DNA from: Demequina phytophila
GTDB taxonomy: Bacteria; Actinomycetota; Actinomycetes; Actinomycetales; Demequinaceae
Assembly (NCBI RefSeq): GCF_000971135.1
Contig: NZ_BBLW01000001.1
Coordinates: 1 to 64,000 of the forward strand
DNA length: 64,000 nucleotides
Reading direction: 5' to 3'
Shown here: positions 21,849-31,236 of the stretch, in pieces
Layout: each line of letters starts with the position of its first letter
How positions within the stretch are numbered: position 1 is the first letter of the stretch
The notes under the pieces: model-generated
Databases searched by the model: none
Seen by the model: only the letters and a program-made list of their open reading frames with translations
What the model was told of the DNA's origin: nothing
Translations under genes and position numbers: made by a program

Positions 21849-21859
21849 GTGATGCGTCC

Positions 21860-22717
<858 letters not shown>

Positions 22718-23053
22718 GGCACTTCCTTTCGCACGCGCGCGGCGCGTGCCTTCATTCGTGGCACCCTGGCGGGTGCCGGTTTCGGTTGACGATGCGGGCC
22801 GGACGGCTCACATCCCTGGCGTCACCGCGGTCGGGCACCGATTGCTCGGACCTCGCCCTTCCGGCGTCTCCCTGGCGGGAGCCGTGTGACGCGCGACGTC
22901 ATCCGGGCATGCCGGATGCGGGGTCAATCGTACCGGAGGGAGGGGCCCCGCGCGAACCATTCCTGTGGTCCCCGGCCCCCGGCGTCAGCGAGACCGTCCA
23001 CAGGCGGGGCCATGGGGCTCGCCGCCAAGGGCCGGCGGGCGCATCGTCGACCC
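22718..23053. other. 336-bp divergent intergenic region between rpsB and the M23 gene
   Basis: No convincing gene. Contents: a hairpin GGCACCC-TGGC-GGGTGCC (about 22760-22777) in the rpsB leader; degenerate copies of the GGACGATGCG word at 22787-22796 and 23040-23049; an inverted repeat ATCCGG/CCGGAT around 22911-22927; and a minus-strand TACGAT (near 22928-22933) that could be the rpsB -10 box with TTCGCG 18 bases upstream. Weak as a promoter call. Confidence 0.4.
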
Positions 23054-23557
23054 ATGACACGGTACCTGCGAGGCGCGGCGACGCTGGCGGCGGCGTGTGC
23101 GCTGATGGGAGCGGCCGGGGCGGCCGGCGCTTTGCCGGTGCTCGTCTCGCCCGTCGAGCCCATGCGCGCGGACGCGCTGTTCGTGGCGCCGCGCGCGCCG
23201 TGGGCGGCCGGTCATCGCGGCATCGACCTGCGTGCCGCCACGGGCCAGCCGGTGCTCTCACCCGGCGACGGCGTCATCGCCTTCTCGGGCCCCGTGGTGG
23301 ACCGCGGGGTCGTCACGGTGGATCACGGCGGCGGCGTGGTGACCTCGCTGGAGCCGGTGGAGCACTCTCCCCCGGCCGGCACCGAGGTCCGGAGCGGCGA
23401 GGCCATCGCCGTGGTCGGCGAGGACGCGGGCCACTGCGCGCCCGTGACGTGCGTGCACTGGGGCGTGCGCGTGAACGGCGAGTACCGCGACCCGCTGGAC
23501 CTGCTCGCGGGCTTCGGACCGGTGGTGCTGCTGCCGCTGCCGGACGGCGACGGGTGA
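23054..23557 (+). CDS. Exported M23 (LytM-like) peptidase-domain protein
   Basis: A 167-residue exported protein: signal peptide MTRYLRGAATLAAACALMGA, then an M23 beta-lytic metallopeptidase fold with GHRGIDLRA (first zinc motif HxxxD), VDHGGGVVT and CVHWGVRVNG. In active LytM enzymes the last motif is HxH; here the first of these histidines is cysteine, paired with a second cysteine in GHCAPVTC, so the two may form a disulfide. It may be a degenerate binding domain rather than a peptidoglycan hydrolase. Position beside rpsB is common in actinobacteria. Confidence 0.85.
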   Translation: MTRYLRGAATLAAACALMGAAGAAGALPVLVSPVEPMRADALFVAPRAPWAAGHRGIDLRAATGQPVLSPGDGVIAFSGPVVDRGVVTVDHGGGVVTSLEPVEHSPPAGTEVRSGEAIAVVGEDAGHCAPVTCVHWGVRVNGEYRDPLDLLAGFGPVVLLPLPDGDG

Positions 23558-23575
23558 CGCGCTCCGGCGGCGGCG

Positions 23576-24400
23576 TCAGCTGAAGGCGCCTGTGCGCACC
23601 AGCGACTCGCGGAGCTTCTTCACCGCCGCGGAGTGGATCTGGGACACCCGGGACTCCGTCACCCCGAGGATCTCTCCGATCTGCGCGAGCGTGAGGTTCT
23701 CGTAGTAGTAGAGGCGCAGGACCTCCTGCTCGCGGTCGCGCACCCCCTGCACCGCGGCCGCGAGCAGGGCGGACGTCTCGCGCGCCTCGAGGCGCGTCGA
23801 CGCGTGCATCATGGCGGGCGAGCCGAGCGTGGGGATCGGCTGCGTGTCGGGCTCGGCGGGCATGCCGTCGAGGGCGGCCACGTGCGAGAGGGCGACCTGG
23901 GCGCGCACGGTGCGCACCTCCGCCGTCGCCCACCCGAGATGCACGGCGACGCGCTCGTCGGTCACAGGGCCCAGGAGCTCCTGCTCGAGCTGGCGCGTGG
24001 CGTGCTCGAGGGCCCGAGCCTTCGAGCGCACGGAGCGCGGCACCCAGTCGGCTGCGCGGAGCTCGTCGATGATGGCGCCGCGGATCCGCGTCGACGCGTA
24101 CGTCTCGAACTTGAACCCGCGGGCGGGTTCGAACCGCTCGACCGCGTCGATGAGGCCGAACATGCCGTAGGACACGAGGTCGGCGAGCTCGACGGTGTCG
24201 GGCAGCTTGGCGATGACGCGCGTCGCGACCTGGGTGACGAGCGGCGCGTAGTGGGTGATGAGCGCGTCGCGTGCGGCGGCGCGATCGGGGCCGTCGGCGG
24301 CGTACAGCTCCCACCAGGTGGCGGTGACGCCCGCGGTCTCCCGCACGGCGGCGGGGGCCTCGGGCTCGGTCTCGGCGAGCAGGGCGTTGAGCTCGGACAT
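23576..24400 (-). CDS. whiG: RNA polymerase sigma factor, WhiG/FliA family
   Basis: A 274-residue sigma-70 group 3 factor. Region 2 is seen as DLVSYGMFGLIDAVERFEPARGFKFETYA, slightly longer than shown in full here, with the RIRGAIIDELR that follows it in WhiG/FliA; region 4 helix-turn-helix is LAQIGEILGVTESRVSQIHS. Such factors drive sporulation or motility genes; no flagellar gene is in view, so the regulon cannot be told. It is downstream of the recombinase gene, 14 bases apart, and is probably co-transcribed with it. Confidence 0.9.
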   Translation of the reverse strand: MSELNALLAETEPEAPAAVRETAGVTATWWELYAADGPDRAAARDALITHYAPLVTQVATRVIAKLPDTVELADLVSYGMFGLIDAVERFEPARGFKFETYASTRIRGAIIDELRAADWVPRSVRSKARALEHATRQLEQELLGPVTDERVAVHLGWATAEVRTVRAQVALSHVAALDGMPAEPDTQPIPTLGSPAMMHASTRLEARETSALLAAAVQGVRDREQEVLRLYYYENLTLAQIGEILGVTESRVSQIHSAAVKKLRESLVRTGAFS

Positions 24401-24414
24401 GATGGCGTCTCCCT

Positions 24415-25344
24415 CTAGGCGCGCGGATGTGCGAGGTGGTAGGCGGCGCGGAGCCGCTCGGCGGACACGTGGGTGTAGCGCTGGGTGGTGGCGAGGCTGG
24501 CGTGACCCAGGACCTCCTGGACGCTTCGCAGGTCGGACCCGCCGGTGAGCAGGTGCGTGGCGGCGGTGTGGCGGAGCGCGTGGGGCGCGACCTCGTCGAC
24601 ACCCGCGAGGCGGCACAGCTCGTGGACCGCCTCACGCACCTGGCGCTGGTCGACGCGCTGACCGCGGCGTCCGAGCAGCAGCGCCGCGTCGGTCCGGGGC
24701 GCCACGAGCACGGGCCGGCCGCGCTCGAGCCAGTCGGTCACGGCCCGCGCCGCGGGGACACCGAACGGCACCACGCGCTCCTTGTCGCCCTTGCCGACCA
24801 CACGGATGAGGCGCTCGTCGAGGTCGACGTCGCGGAGGTCGACCCCCGCGAGCTCTCCCACGCGCATGCCCGTCGCGTAGAGCAGCTCGACGGCGGCCCA
24901 GTCACGCAGGTGGATGGCGTCGCCGTCGTCGGCGCGGGTGCGCGCCACGTCGAGCAGGGTCACGACGTCGGTCGCGGACAGCACGGTCGGCAGCACCGAG
25001 GCGGGCCGCGCCGAGGCGAGGCGGAGCGCCGGGTTGGGGACGATCCGCTCGGCGTCGACGGCCCACGCATAGAAGGCGCGCGCGGCGGCGCCGCGCCGCG
25101 CGAGCGTGGTCCGGCTCAGGCCGTCCCCATCCATCGCGGCGAGCCATGCGCGCAGGTCGGCGAGCGTCACGGCGCTCAGGGCCGGGTCGAGCTCCGAACC
25201 CCGGACGACGCCGAGGTGCATGCCGAGGTTGACCAGATCACCCAGGTACGCGCGCACCGTGTTGCCCGAGAGGCCGCGCTCATGGCGCAGGTGCCCCTCG
25301 AAGGCGGCGAGCAGCTCGCTCGCGGCGGCGTCCGTGCTGGTCAT
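24415..25344 (-). CDS. xerC: Tyrosine recombinase, XerC-like
   Basis: A 309-residue site-specific recombinase. Catalytic residues are all present: Arg161 (ATGMRVGE), Lys185 (GKGDKER), His255 and Arg258 (PHALRHT), His281 (LGHASL) and nucleophile Tyr290 (QRYTHV). N-terminal SAM-like core-binding domain with GLSGNTVRAYLGDL. Location between dprA and a whiG-type sigma gene is where actinobacterial XerC genes lie, so chromosome-dimer resolution is the likely role rather than a phage integrase. Confidence 0.88.
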   Translation of the reverse strand: MTSTDAAASELLAAFEGHLRHERGLSGNTVRAYLGDLVNLGMHLGVVRGSELDPALSAVTLADLRAWLAAMDGDGLSRTTLARRGAAARAFYAWAVDAERIVPNPALRLASARPASVLPTVLSATDVVTLLDVARTRADDGDAIHLRDWAAVELLYATGMRVGELAGVDLRDVDLDERLIRVVGKGDKERVVPFGVPAARAVTDWLERGRPVLVAPRTDAALLLGRRGQRVDQRQVREAVHELCRLAGVDEVAPHALRHTAATHLLTGGSDLRSVQEVLGHASLATTQRYTHVSAERLRAAYHLAHPRA

Positions 25345-25388
25345 GGCGACACCATGGCACCGTCCCACACGTCAAATCAATACCTTCA

Positions 25389-25404
25389 GTCACATTTGTC
25401 ACAT
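25389..25404 (-). promoter_or_regulatory. Direct-repeat box upstream of the recombinase gene
   Basis: Two exact copies of GTCACAT on the plus strand (25389-25395 and 25398-25404; ATGTGAC on the coding strand), nine bases apart, in an A+T-rich 105-base gap upstream of the recombinase-sigma pair. They could be an activator or repressor site; the regulator is unknown. Confidence 0.35.
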
Positions 25405-25449
25405 CACCCACTTGCATCACGCCAGGTATGTACGGGAATGTCCGAATGA

Positions 25450-26598
25450 TCAGGCGTTCGCGGCACCCTCGCTCCTGGCCCACAGGCCCCTCGACGCCCG
25501 CGCGAGCCCACGTCCCGCGAGGCTCGCGAGGGCCTGCTTCGCCTCCTTGTCCGTCAGGCCGGCGGCGATCGCGATGGCGGAGACCGGGGCTCCGCGGGTG
25601 GGGATCGCGCCGTACGCCTGGCGCTCCGCGCGCGACGCGAACTCCGGACCGTCGGGCTCCGGGATCTGCTCCTCGGGCGCCTCCCCGACCGGCGTCACCA
25701 GCTCGAGGGCGTCCGCGGCGGACACCACGATCTCCGCCTCGTGATCCCGGATCAGCCGCAGGCACCCCGCCGAGGATGCGGACGTCACCGGCCCGGGCAC
25801 CGCACCCACCGTCCTCGCGAGCGCCCCCGCGTGCCGCGCGGTGCTCAGCGCGCCCGACCGATGCGCCGCCTCCACCACGATGGTCGCTCCCGCGGTCGCG
25901 ATGAGGCGGTTGCGGCTGAGGAACCTCTGGCGGTGCGGGGCGAAGCCGGGCGGCTGCTCGCTCACCACGGCCCCGGTCGCGATCACCCTCGCGAGGAGCG
26001 CCGCGTTGCCGGCGGGATAGAGGTGGTCGACGCCTCCGGCCAGCACCGCGACGGTGATCCCACCGGCCGCGAGCGCCCCGCGGTGCGCGGCGACGTCGAT
26101 CCCATACGCTCCACCGCTGACGACGGTGACGCCGCGGTCCGCGGCGACCGCCGCGATCTCGGTGGCGACGTGCTCGCCGTACGCGGTCGCGGCCCGCGCC
26201 CCCACGACGGCGACCGACCGCCGCCACACGAGGTCGAGGTCCGCCTCTCCCCTGACCCACAGGGCGTGGGGTGCCTCCGCGCCGAGGTCGTCGACGGCGG
26301 CGGGCCATCCCGGATCCCCGGCGGTGAGCACGCGGGCGCCCGCACGGGTGGCGAGCTCGACGAGCCGCTCGGGGGTCGCCGCCGCGAGACGCGGCGTCCA
26401 GCGGCCCAGGGCGGCGATCGCACGGTCGACGTCGCCCGGATGCGCCGCCAGCGCGACCGTCGCACCCACCGGGTCGCGCGCCGCCTCCCGTATCCACGCG
26501 AGGGCACCGGCGTGGCCGAGCAGCGCGACGAGCCAGCGCGCCTGGGCGTCGTCAGGCTCGGCGATCGCGCTCCACACCAGCGCGGCCCCCGCGGTCAT
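25450..26598 (-). CDS. dprA: DNA-processing protein DprA
   Basis: Loads RecA on incoming single-stranded DNA in natural transformation; also present in many bacteria not known to be competent. 382 residues, with the Rossmann core motifs VVGARAATAYGE, VSGGAYGIDVAAHRGAL and FLSRNRLIAT and a C-terminal winged-helix (DprA_WH-like) domain around IAAGLTDKEAKQALASL. ATG 26598 overlaps the comM stop. Found with comM and yraN in the standard order. Confidence 0.94.
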   Translation of the reverse strand: MTAGAALVWSAIAEPDDAQARWLVALLGHAGALAWIREAARDPVGATVALAAHPGDVDRAIAALGRWTPRLAAATPERLVELATRAGARVLTAGDPGWPAAVDDLGAEAPHALWVRGEADLDLVWRRSVAVVGARAATAYGEHVATEIAAVAADRGVTVVSGGAYGIDVAAHRGALAAGGITVAVLAGGVDHLYPAGNAALLARVIATGAVVSEQPPGFAPHRQRFLSRNRLIATAGATIVVEAAHRSGALSTARHAGALARTVGAVPGPVTSASSAGCLRLIRDHEAEIVVSAADALELVTPVGEAPEEQIPEPDGPEFASRAERQAYGAIPTRGAPVSAIAIAAGLTDKEAKQALASLAGRGLARASRGLWARSEGAANA

Positions 26599-28103
26599 GC
26601 GGCGAGCCCCTGTCGCAGCGCGAGCGCCTCGGCGACGTGCCCACCGCGCGGCGAGGTCGCCCCCTCGAGATCGGCGAGCGTCCAGGCGAGGCGGAGCGCA
26701 CGGTCGAAGCCGCGCGCGGAGAGCACTCCCCTGTCCACCGCGGTCCACAGCCCGGCGCACGCGGCGCGAGACGTCACCGCACGCAGCCACGCGCCCGAGG
26801 CCTGCCCGGACACGGACCACCCGTGGGGCGCGAGGCGCTCCCGGGCGACGGCACGCGCCTGCGCGACGCGTGCGGCGACGAGCGCGCTCGCCTCGCCCGG
26901 GCGGTCCGACCGTGCGGCCGCGCCCACGTGGACCTGGATGTCGATGCGGTCGAGCAGCGGTCCCGAGAGCCTGCCGAGGTAGCGGCGGCGCGCGATCGAC
27001 GTGCATGAGCACGCCTCCCCCGTGCCGGCGAACCGGCCGCAGGGGCACGGGTTGGCGGCGAGCACCAGCTGGAAGCGCGCCGGGTAGCGCGCGGCGCCGT
27101 GCGCGCGATGGAGGACGATCTCCCCGCGCTCGAGCGGCTGCCGGAGCGTGTCGAGCACCCGGGTGGGGAACTCCGGGGCCTCGTCGAGGAAGAGCACGCC
27201 GGCGTGGGCGCGCGACACCGCACCCGGCCGGGCGACGCCGGAGCCCCCGCCCACGATGGCGGCGGCGGAGGCCGTGTGGTGGGGCGCCTCGAAGGGCGGC
27301 TTCCGCACGAGCCCCTCGGAGGCGTCGAAGGTGCCCGCAAGGGAGTGGACGGCCGCCACCCGCACCGCCTCGTCGTCGTCGAGGTCGGGCAGGATGCCGG
27401 GCAGGCGCTCGGCGAGCATGGTCTTGCCCGCCCCGGGCGGCCCGACCATGAGCAGGTGGTGACCGCCGGCGGCGGCGACCTCGAGCGCGACGCGCGCCGC
27501 AGCCTGTCCCCGCACGTCCGCGAGGTCCGGCGGTTCGCCCTGCGTCACCCGCGCGACGGGCGCCCGCACCGCCTGGAGCGAGGCGGGGTGCGCGTCGGCG
27601 CCGAGCCGCTGGAGCACCGTGGCGAGCGCGACGGCTCCGTCGATGCGCGCCCGGCTCACGAGCCGCGCCTCGGCCGCGTTCCCCGCCGGCACCACCAGGT
27701 CGGGGCTCCCGGCCTCGACGGCGGCGGCGACCGCGGGCAGCACGCCGCGCACCGGCCGTACGCGTCCGTCGAGTCCCAGCTCGCCGAGGAACACCGTGTC
27801 GCGCACGCGCGCGGGCTCCACGGTCCGCGCGGCGGCGAGCACGGCGATGGCGATCGCGAGGTCGGTGGCGGGGCCGGACTTGGGCAGCGAGGCGGGCGAC
27901 AGGTTCACCGTGATCCGCCACCGCGGCCATGCCACGCCAGACGAGGAGACCGCGGCGCGCACGCGGTCCTTCGCCTCGGCGAGCGACGCGTCGGGCAGCC
28001 CCACGATGGTGAACGCGGGCAGCCCCTGCGCCACGTGCGCCTCGACGTCGATGAGGTGCCCGGCAAGCCCCGTGAGGACCACCGACCGGCAGCGCCCGAT
28101 CAT
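26595..28103 (-). CDS. comM: YifB/ComM family Mg-chelatase-like AAA ATPase
   Basis: A 502-residue AAA+ helicase-like protein. In naturally transformable Gram-negative bacteria ComM promotes branch migration during DNA uptake recombination. It has the ComM N-terminal Lon-like region (TIVGLPDASLAEAKDRVRAA), Walker A GPPGAGKTMLAER, Walker B LFLDEAPEF and the hallmark NPCPCGRF followed by a Cys-rich segment. Overlaps both yraN and dprA by four bases. Confidence 0.94.
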   Translation of the reverse strand: MIGRCRSVVLTGLAGHLIDVEAHVAQGLPAFTIVGLPDASLAEAKDRVRAAVSSSGVAWPRWRITVNLSPASLPKSGPATDLAIAIAVLAAARTVEPARVRDTVFLGELGLDGRVRPVRGVLPAVAAAVEAGSPDLVVPAGNAAEARLVSRARIDGAVALATVLQRLGADAHPASLQAVRAPVARVTQGEPPDLADVRGQAAARVALEVAAAGGHHLLMVGPPGAGKTMLAERLPGILPDLDDDEAVRVAAVHSLAGTFDASEGLVRKPPFEAPHHTASAAAIVGGGSGVARPGAVSRAHAGVLFLDEAPEFPTRVLDTLRQPLERGEIVLHRAHGAARYPARFQLVLAANPCPCGRFAGTGEACSCTSIARRRYLGRLSGPLLDRIDIQVHVGAAARSDRPGEASALVAARVAQARAVARERLAPHGWSVSGQASGAWLRAVTSRAACAGLWTAVDRGVLSARGFDRALRLAWTLADLEGATSPRGGHVAEALALRQGLAA

Positions 28104-28456
28104 CCGATGCCCCTCACATGCTCGAGCACCGCGGCGCCGGCGCGCGGGAGCGTCACCGCGACGACGTCGATGCGCGCGCCCGTCCACCCGCGTGGTTGCT
28201 CCGCGAGCCACTCCCCCGCGAGCAGACGCAACCGTCGCACCTTGCGCACCGTGACGGCCGCGAGCGCGCCGCCGAACGCGTCCGAGCGCCGCGTCTTCAC
28301 CTCGACGAACACGACCTCGTCGCCCTCGCGGGCGACGATGTCGACCTCCCCGAGCGCGCACCTCCAGTTGCGCTCCAGCACCTCCCAGCCGTCCGCGACC
28401 AGCCGCCGTGCGACCAGCTCCTCGCCGTACCGGCCCACCTCGTCCTTGACCGCCAT
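28100..28456 (-). CDS. yraN: YraN/UPF0102 family nuclease-fold protein
   Basis: A 118-residue protein of the restriction-endonuclease-like superfamily; GEVDIVAREGDEVVFVEVKTR holds the E-D-ExK putative active site. Biochemical role not established. GGAGGTGGGG precedes ATG 28456. First gene of yraN-comM-dprA, all overlapping by four bases. Confidence 0.92.
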   Translation of the reverse strand: MAVKDEVGRYGEELVARRLVADGWEVLERNWRCALGEVDIVAREGDEVVFVEVKTRRSDAFGGALAAVTVRKVRRLRLLAGEWLAEQPRGWTGARIDVVAVTLPRAGAAVLEHVRGIG

Positions 28457-28480
28457 CGCCCCACCTCCACGAGCCACGGT

Positions 28481-28490
28481 GGACGATGCG
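28481..28490 (+). repeat. GGACGATGCG word, intergenic
   Basis: Exact copy 24 bases upstream of yraN, followed by CGCGTCGGCC. A one-mismatch inverted copy (GGCATCGTCC) is at 28553-28562. Confidence 0.75.
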
Positions 28491-28574
28491 CGCGTCGGCC
28501 GCCCCTGCCCGGCCGGCTTCTGTGGAGGGGAGGCGGGTACGGAGGTCTTGTGGGCATCGTCCCCGGGGACGACG

Positions 28575-28606
28575 AGGGGCGGGGAGGATGTCTCCTCCCC
28601 GCCCCT
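28575..28606 (-). terminator. Strong hairpin terminator after the MFS gene
   Basis: AGGGGCGGGGAGGA (28575-28588) and TCCTCCCCGCCCCT (28593-28606) form a perfect 14-base-pair stem with a TGTC loop, starting about 31 bases beyond the MFS stop. Confidence 0.85.
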
Positions 28607-28637
28607 GATGCGGTCGAGCCCGCGGTCGTGCGAGCCG

Positions 28638-30281
28638 TCAGGCGCGCGCGGGCTCCTTGCGGTCGTCGGCGCCCTCGGCACCCTCGGCCTCCTCGGCGCG
28701 CGGCTCGAGGTAGGCGTGCGAGGCGCCGTCGATCTCGATCGACTCCGGCACGGCGTCCTTCTCGAGGGTGGTGCGCAGCGGCACCTCCTTGACGAACAGG
28801 AGCAGCACCAGCGCGATGAGGGCGAGCGGCACGATGTAGAGGAACACCGGCGTGAGAGCGTCGTTGTACGACCCGACGATGATGTCCTGCGCCTGCTGCG
28901 GCAGCTGGGTCACGGCCTCCGGCGTGAGCGAGTTCGCGTCGCCCAGCGAGGACGCGCCGCCGGGCACGCGCTCGCTCAGCAGCTCGATGAGGTTGTTGGT
29001 GAAGATCGAGCCGACCACGGCGGCACCCAGCGAGGCGCCGATCTGGCGGAAGTAGTTGTTCGCCGCGGTGGCCGTGCCGACCATCGTGAGCGGGAACGTG
29101 TTCTGGACGATCAGCACGAGGACCTGCATCTGCATGCCCAGACCCATGCCGAACACGGCGAGGTACGCGCAGGTCACCCAGATGGGCTGCGTCGCGCTCA
29201 TGGTCGACAGCAGGAGCATCGCGACGGCGATGATGATCGCGCCCATGATCGGGTAGATCTTGTAGCGGCCACGGCTCGAGACCGCGCGGCCCACGATGAT
29301 CGACGTGGGCAGCATCGCGCCCATCATCGGGATCATGAGCAGGCCCGCGGTGGTCGCGTCGACCTGCGCCACCATCTGCAGGTAGGTGGGCATGTACGCG
29401 AGCGTGCCGAACATCGCGATGCCCATGAGCAGGCCGGCCGCGGTGGTGAGGTTGAAGTTGCGGTGGCGGAACATCTCGAGCGGCATGATCGGCTCGGCGG
29501 CACGGCGCTCGACCAGGACGAACGCGACGGCGGAGATCACGGTCAGCGCAATGAGGCCGATGATGACGGGCGAGTTCCAGTCGTACTGGCCGCCGCCCCA
29601 CGAGGTGAAGAGCACCAGCGACGCGGAGGCGATCGCGATGAGCGCCATGCCGGCGACGTCGAGGCGCGGCCGGGCGCGGTCCTGCGGCGCAGGGTGGAGG
29701 AAGATCGCGACGGAGGCCATGGCGATGAGGCCCAGCGGCACGTTGATCCACATGCACCACTGCCACCCGATGGACTCGGTGAACCAGCCGCCCAGCAGCG
29801 GGCCCACCACGGACGCGAGGGCGAACACGCCGCCCATGAGACCCATGTACTTGCCGCGCTCACGCGCGGGCACGATGTCCGCGATGACCGCCTGCGACAG
29901 GATCATGAGGCCTCCGCCTCCGAGACCCTGGATGGCGCGGCCCACGATCAGCTCGGTCATGCCGGTGGACAGCGCGCCCACCACGGAGCCGACCATGAAC
30001 AGGCCGATCGCGATCATGAACAGCGGCTTGCGGCCGATGAGGTCGCCCAGCTTGCCGTAGACCGGCATCATGATGGTCGCCGCGAGGATGTACGCGGTGG
30101 TGACCCACAGCATGTGGTCGACGCCGTCGAGGTCGCCCACGATGGTGGGCAGCGCGGTGGAGAAGATGGTCTGGTCGAGGGCCGACAGCAGCATGGCCGT
30201 CATGAGGCCCACGAAGACCAGCAGGATGCCCCTGCGGTCGGTGGCGGGCGCCGCGGCGCGCGCCGACGTGGTGTCAGACAT
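28638..30281 (-). CDS. MFS multidrug efflux transporter, DHA2 (EmrB/QacA) family
   Basis: A 547-residue membrane protein with about 14 hydrophobic segments. First-segment motif ALDQTIFSTALPTI, motif A GKLGDLIGRK, and the antiporter motif GPLLGGWF place it in the drug:proton antiporter-2 group. The C-terminal 50 residues are a charged cytosolic tail. It follows the tetR gene by 38 bases in the same orientation, so the two form an efflux operon likely derepressed by the transported compound. Substrate unknown. Confidence 0.93.
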   Translation of the reverse strand: MSDTTSARAAAPATDRRGILLVFVGLMTAMLLSALDQTIFSTALPTIVGDLDGVDHMLWVTTAYILAATIMMPVYGKLGDLIGRKPLFMIAIGLFMVGSVVGALSTGMTELIVGRAIQGLGGGGLMILSQAVIADIVPARERGKYMGLMGGVFALASVVGPLLGGWFTESIGWQWCMWINVPLGLIAMASVAIFLHPAPQDRARPRLDVAGMALIAIASASLVLFTSWGGGQYDWNSPVIIGLIALTVISAVAFVLVERRAAEPIMPLEMFRHRNFNLTTAAGLLMGIAMFGTLAYMPTYLQMVAQVDATTAGLLMIPMMGAMLPTSIIVGRAVSSRGRYKIYPIMGAIIIAVAMLLLSTMSATQPIWVTCAYLAVFGMGLGMQMQVLVLIVQNTFPLTMVGTATAANNYFRQIGASLGAAVVGSIFTNNLIELLSERVPGGASSLGDANSLTPEAVTQLPQQAQDIIVGSYNDALTPVFLYIVPLALIALVLLLFVKEVPLRTTLEKDAVPESIEIDGASHAYLEPRAEEAEGAEGADDRKEPARA

Positions 30282-30319
30282 GGTCCTTCTTTCGAGCGGG
30301 GACGGACGCGGGTCGCGCG

Positions 30320-30943
30320 TCAGGGGGAGACGATGCGCCGGATGCGCGCGATCGCTTCGTGGATGTAGGCCTCTACCTCGGATTCATCGCCGGACTCCTC
30401 GATCCAGAGCCGGCTGACCACCGGGAACGCGCCCATGGCGACGCTCATGACGAGCTGCGCCTCGTCACGGGCCTCGGTCTCGGTCAGGTCGGGGAGCTGC
30501 TCGGCCATGCGGCGCATCACCAGCTCCACGGTCGCCTGGCGCTTGCCGACCATGCGCGTCATCTGCAGCGCCTGGAGCGCGGGCTCCCGCGCGTAAAGCG
30601 TGCGGCGCATCACGAAGATGTCGCGGTCGGGGGCGGTGGCGAGGAAGCTGCGGGCCATGAGCAGCATGAGGTCCTCCGCGAGCGGTCCCCGCGCATGCAG
30701 GAACTCCTCGATGAGGGACTCGTCCGGCACCGACGGGGCGGGCCCGATGAGCGCGCCCTCCTTGGTGCCGAAGTAGTTGAAGTAGGTGCGCGGCGAGATG
30801 TCGCTCGCCTCGCAGATCATGTCCACCGTCACGTGGTCCACGCCGTGCTCGAGCGCGAGCTCGAGGGCGGCACGCTCGACGCGGCGCGTGCGGCGCAGGC
30901 GGTTGCGCTCGCGGAGGCCGAGGACGGGCGTGGCGGTGGGCAT
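30320..30943 (-). CDS. TetR-family transcriptional repressor
   Basis: A 207-residue TetR regulator. The N-terminal helix-turn-helix is VTVDMICEASDISPRTYFNY followed by FGTKEGAL; the C-terminal ligand-binding domain is not assignable. ATG 30943 lies only six bases from the putative -10 box, so the message may be leaderless. A palindrome overlapping the -35 box upstream suggests autoregulation together with the downstream MFS gene. Confidence 0.93.
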   Translation of the reverse strand: MPTATPVLGLRERNRLRRTRRVERAALELALEHGVDHVTVDMICEASDISPRTYFNYFGTKEGALIGPAPSVPDESLIEEFLHARGPLAEDLMLLMARSFLATAPDRDIFVMRRTLYAREPALQALQMTRMVGKRQATVELVMRRMAEQLPDLTETEARDEAQLVMSVAMGAFPVVSRLWIEESGDESEVEAYIHEAIARIRRIVSP

Positions 30944-30949
30944 GCGTCG

Positions 30950-30979
30950 ATTATTGCAGTCTCTGCACTTTTGCGTCAA
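30950..30979 (-). promoter_or_regulatory. Promoter of the tetR-MFS operon
   Basis: Minus-strand TTGACG (30979-30974) and AATAAT (30955-30950), 18 bases apart. The -35 box lies inside the operator palindrome at 30963-30985. Confidence 0.65.
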
Positions 30980-30985
30980 GTGCAG
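30963..30985. promoter_or_regulatory. Predicted TetR operator
   Basis: CTGCACTT (30963-30970) and AAGTGCAG (30978-30985) form a perfect 8-base inverted repeat with a 7-base spacer. Further TGCA steps flank it on both sides. It covers the -35 region of the tetR promoter, the classic arrangement for repression. Confidence 0.7.
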
Positions 30986-31065
30986 TTTTGCAGAGGGCGC
31001 AGACGAATGCGCGGCGGGCCGCGCGGGCGCGACGTCGCCGGGTGCGCCGCGTCGCCCGGCGCGAC

Positions 31066-31103
31066 GGGACGATGCGGGGGTCGCCCGGCCGGCGCATCGT
31101 CCC
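31066..31103. repeat. Inverted pair of the GGACGATGCG word (hairpin)
   Basis: GGGACGATGCG (31066-31076) and CGCATCGTCCC (31093-31103) are perfect inverted copies separated by 16 bases, downstream of the DUF2469 gene. The pair can fold into an 11-base-pair stem and may help end the lepB-rnhB-DUF2469 transcript, though it is about 135 bases past the stop. Confidence 0.75.
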
Positions 31104-31236
31104 CGCTCGCGGAGGTCGGGACGGCACGGCCGCCCTGTTGATACGGCAGAGCGGAAGAACGCGCGCGGATCAGCACCGGCCTATCAGCGAGGCGCCGCGA
31201 GCACGTCCCGCGTCGGCGCGCCCCGAAGCGACAGGC

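Noticed and set aside
24115-24136. GGGTTCGAACC-like word that resembles a tRNA T-arm
   Set aside because: It lies inside the sigma factor gene in region 2 and no cloverleaf can be built around it.
25389-25404. CRP/FNR-type palindrome TGTGA...TCACA
   Set aside because: The words are direct, not inverted, repeats, so the site does not fit a CRP dimer.
27099-30368. Plus-strand open frame of 1089 codons over comM, yraN and the MFS gene
   Set aside because: It runs across four real genes and a terminator; composition is His/Arg/Asp-rich shadow sequence.
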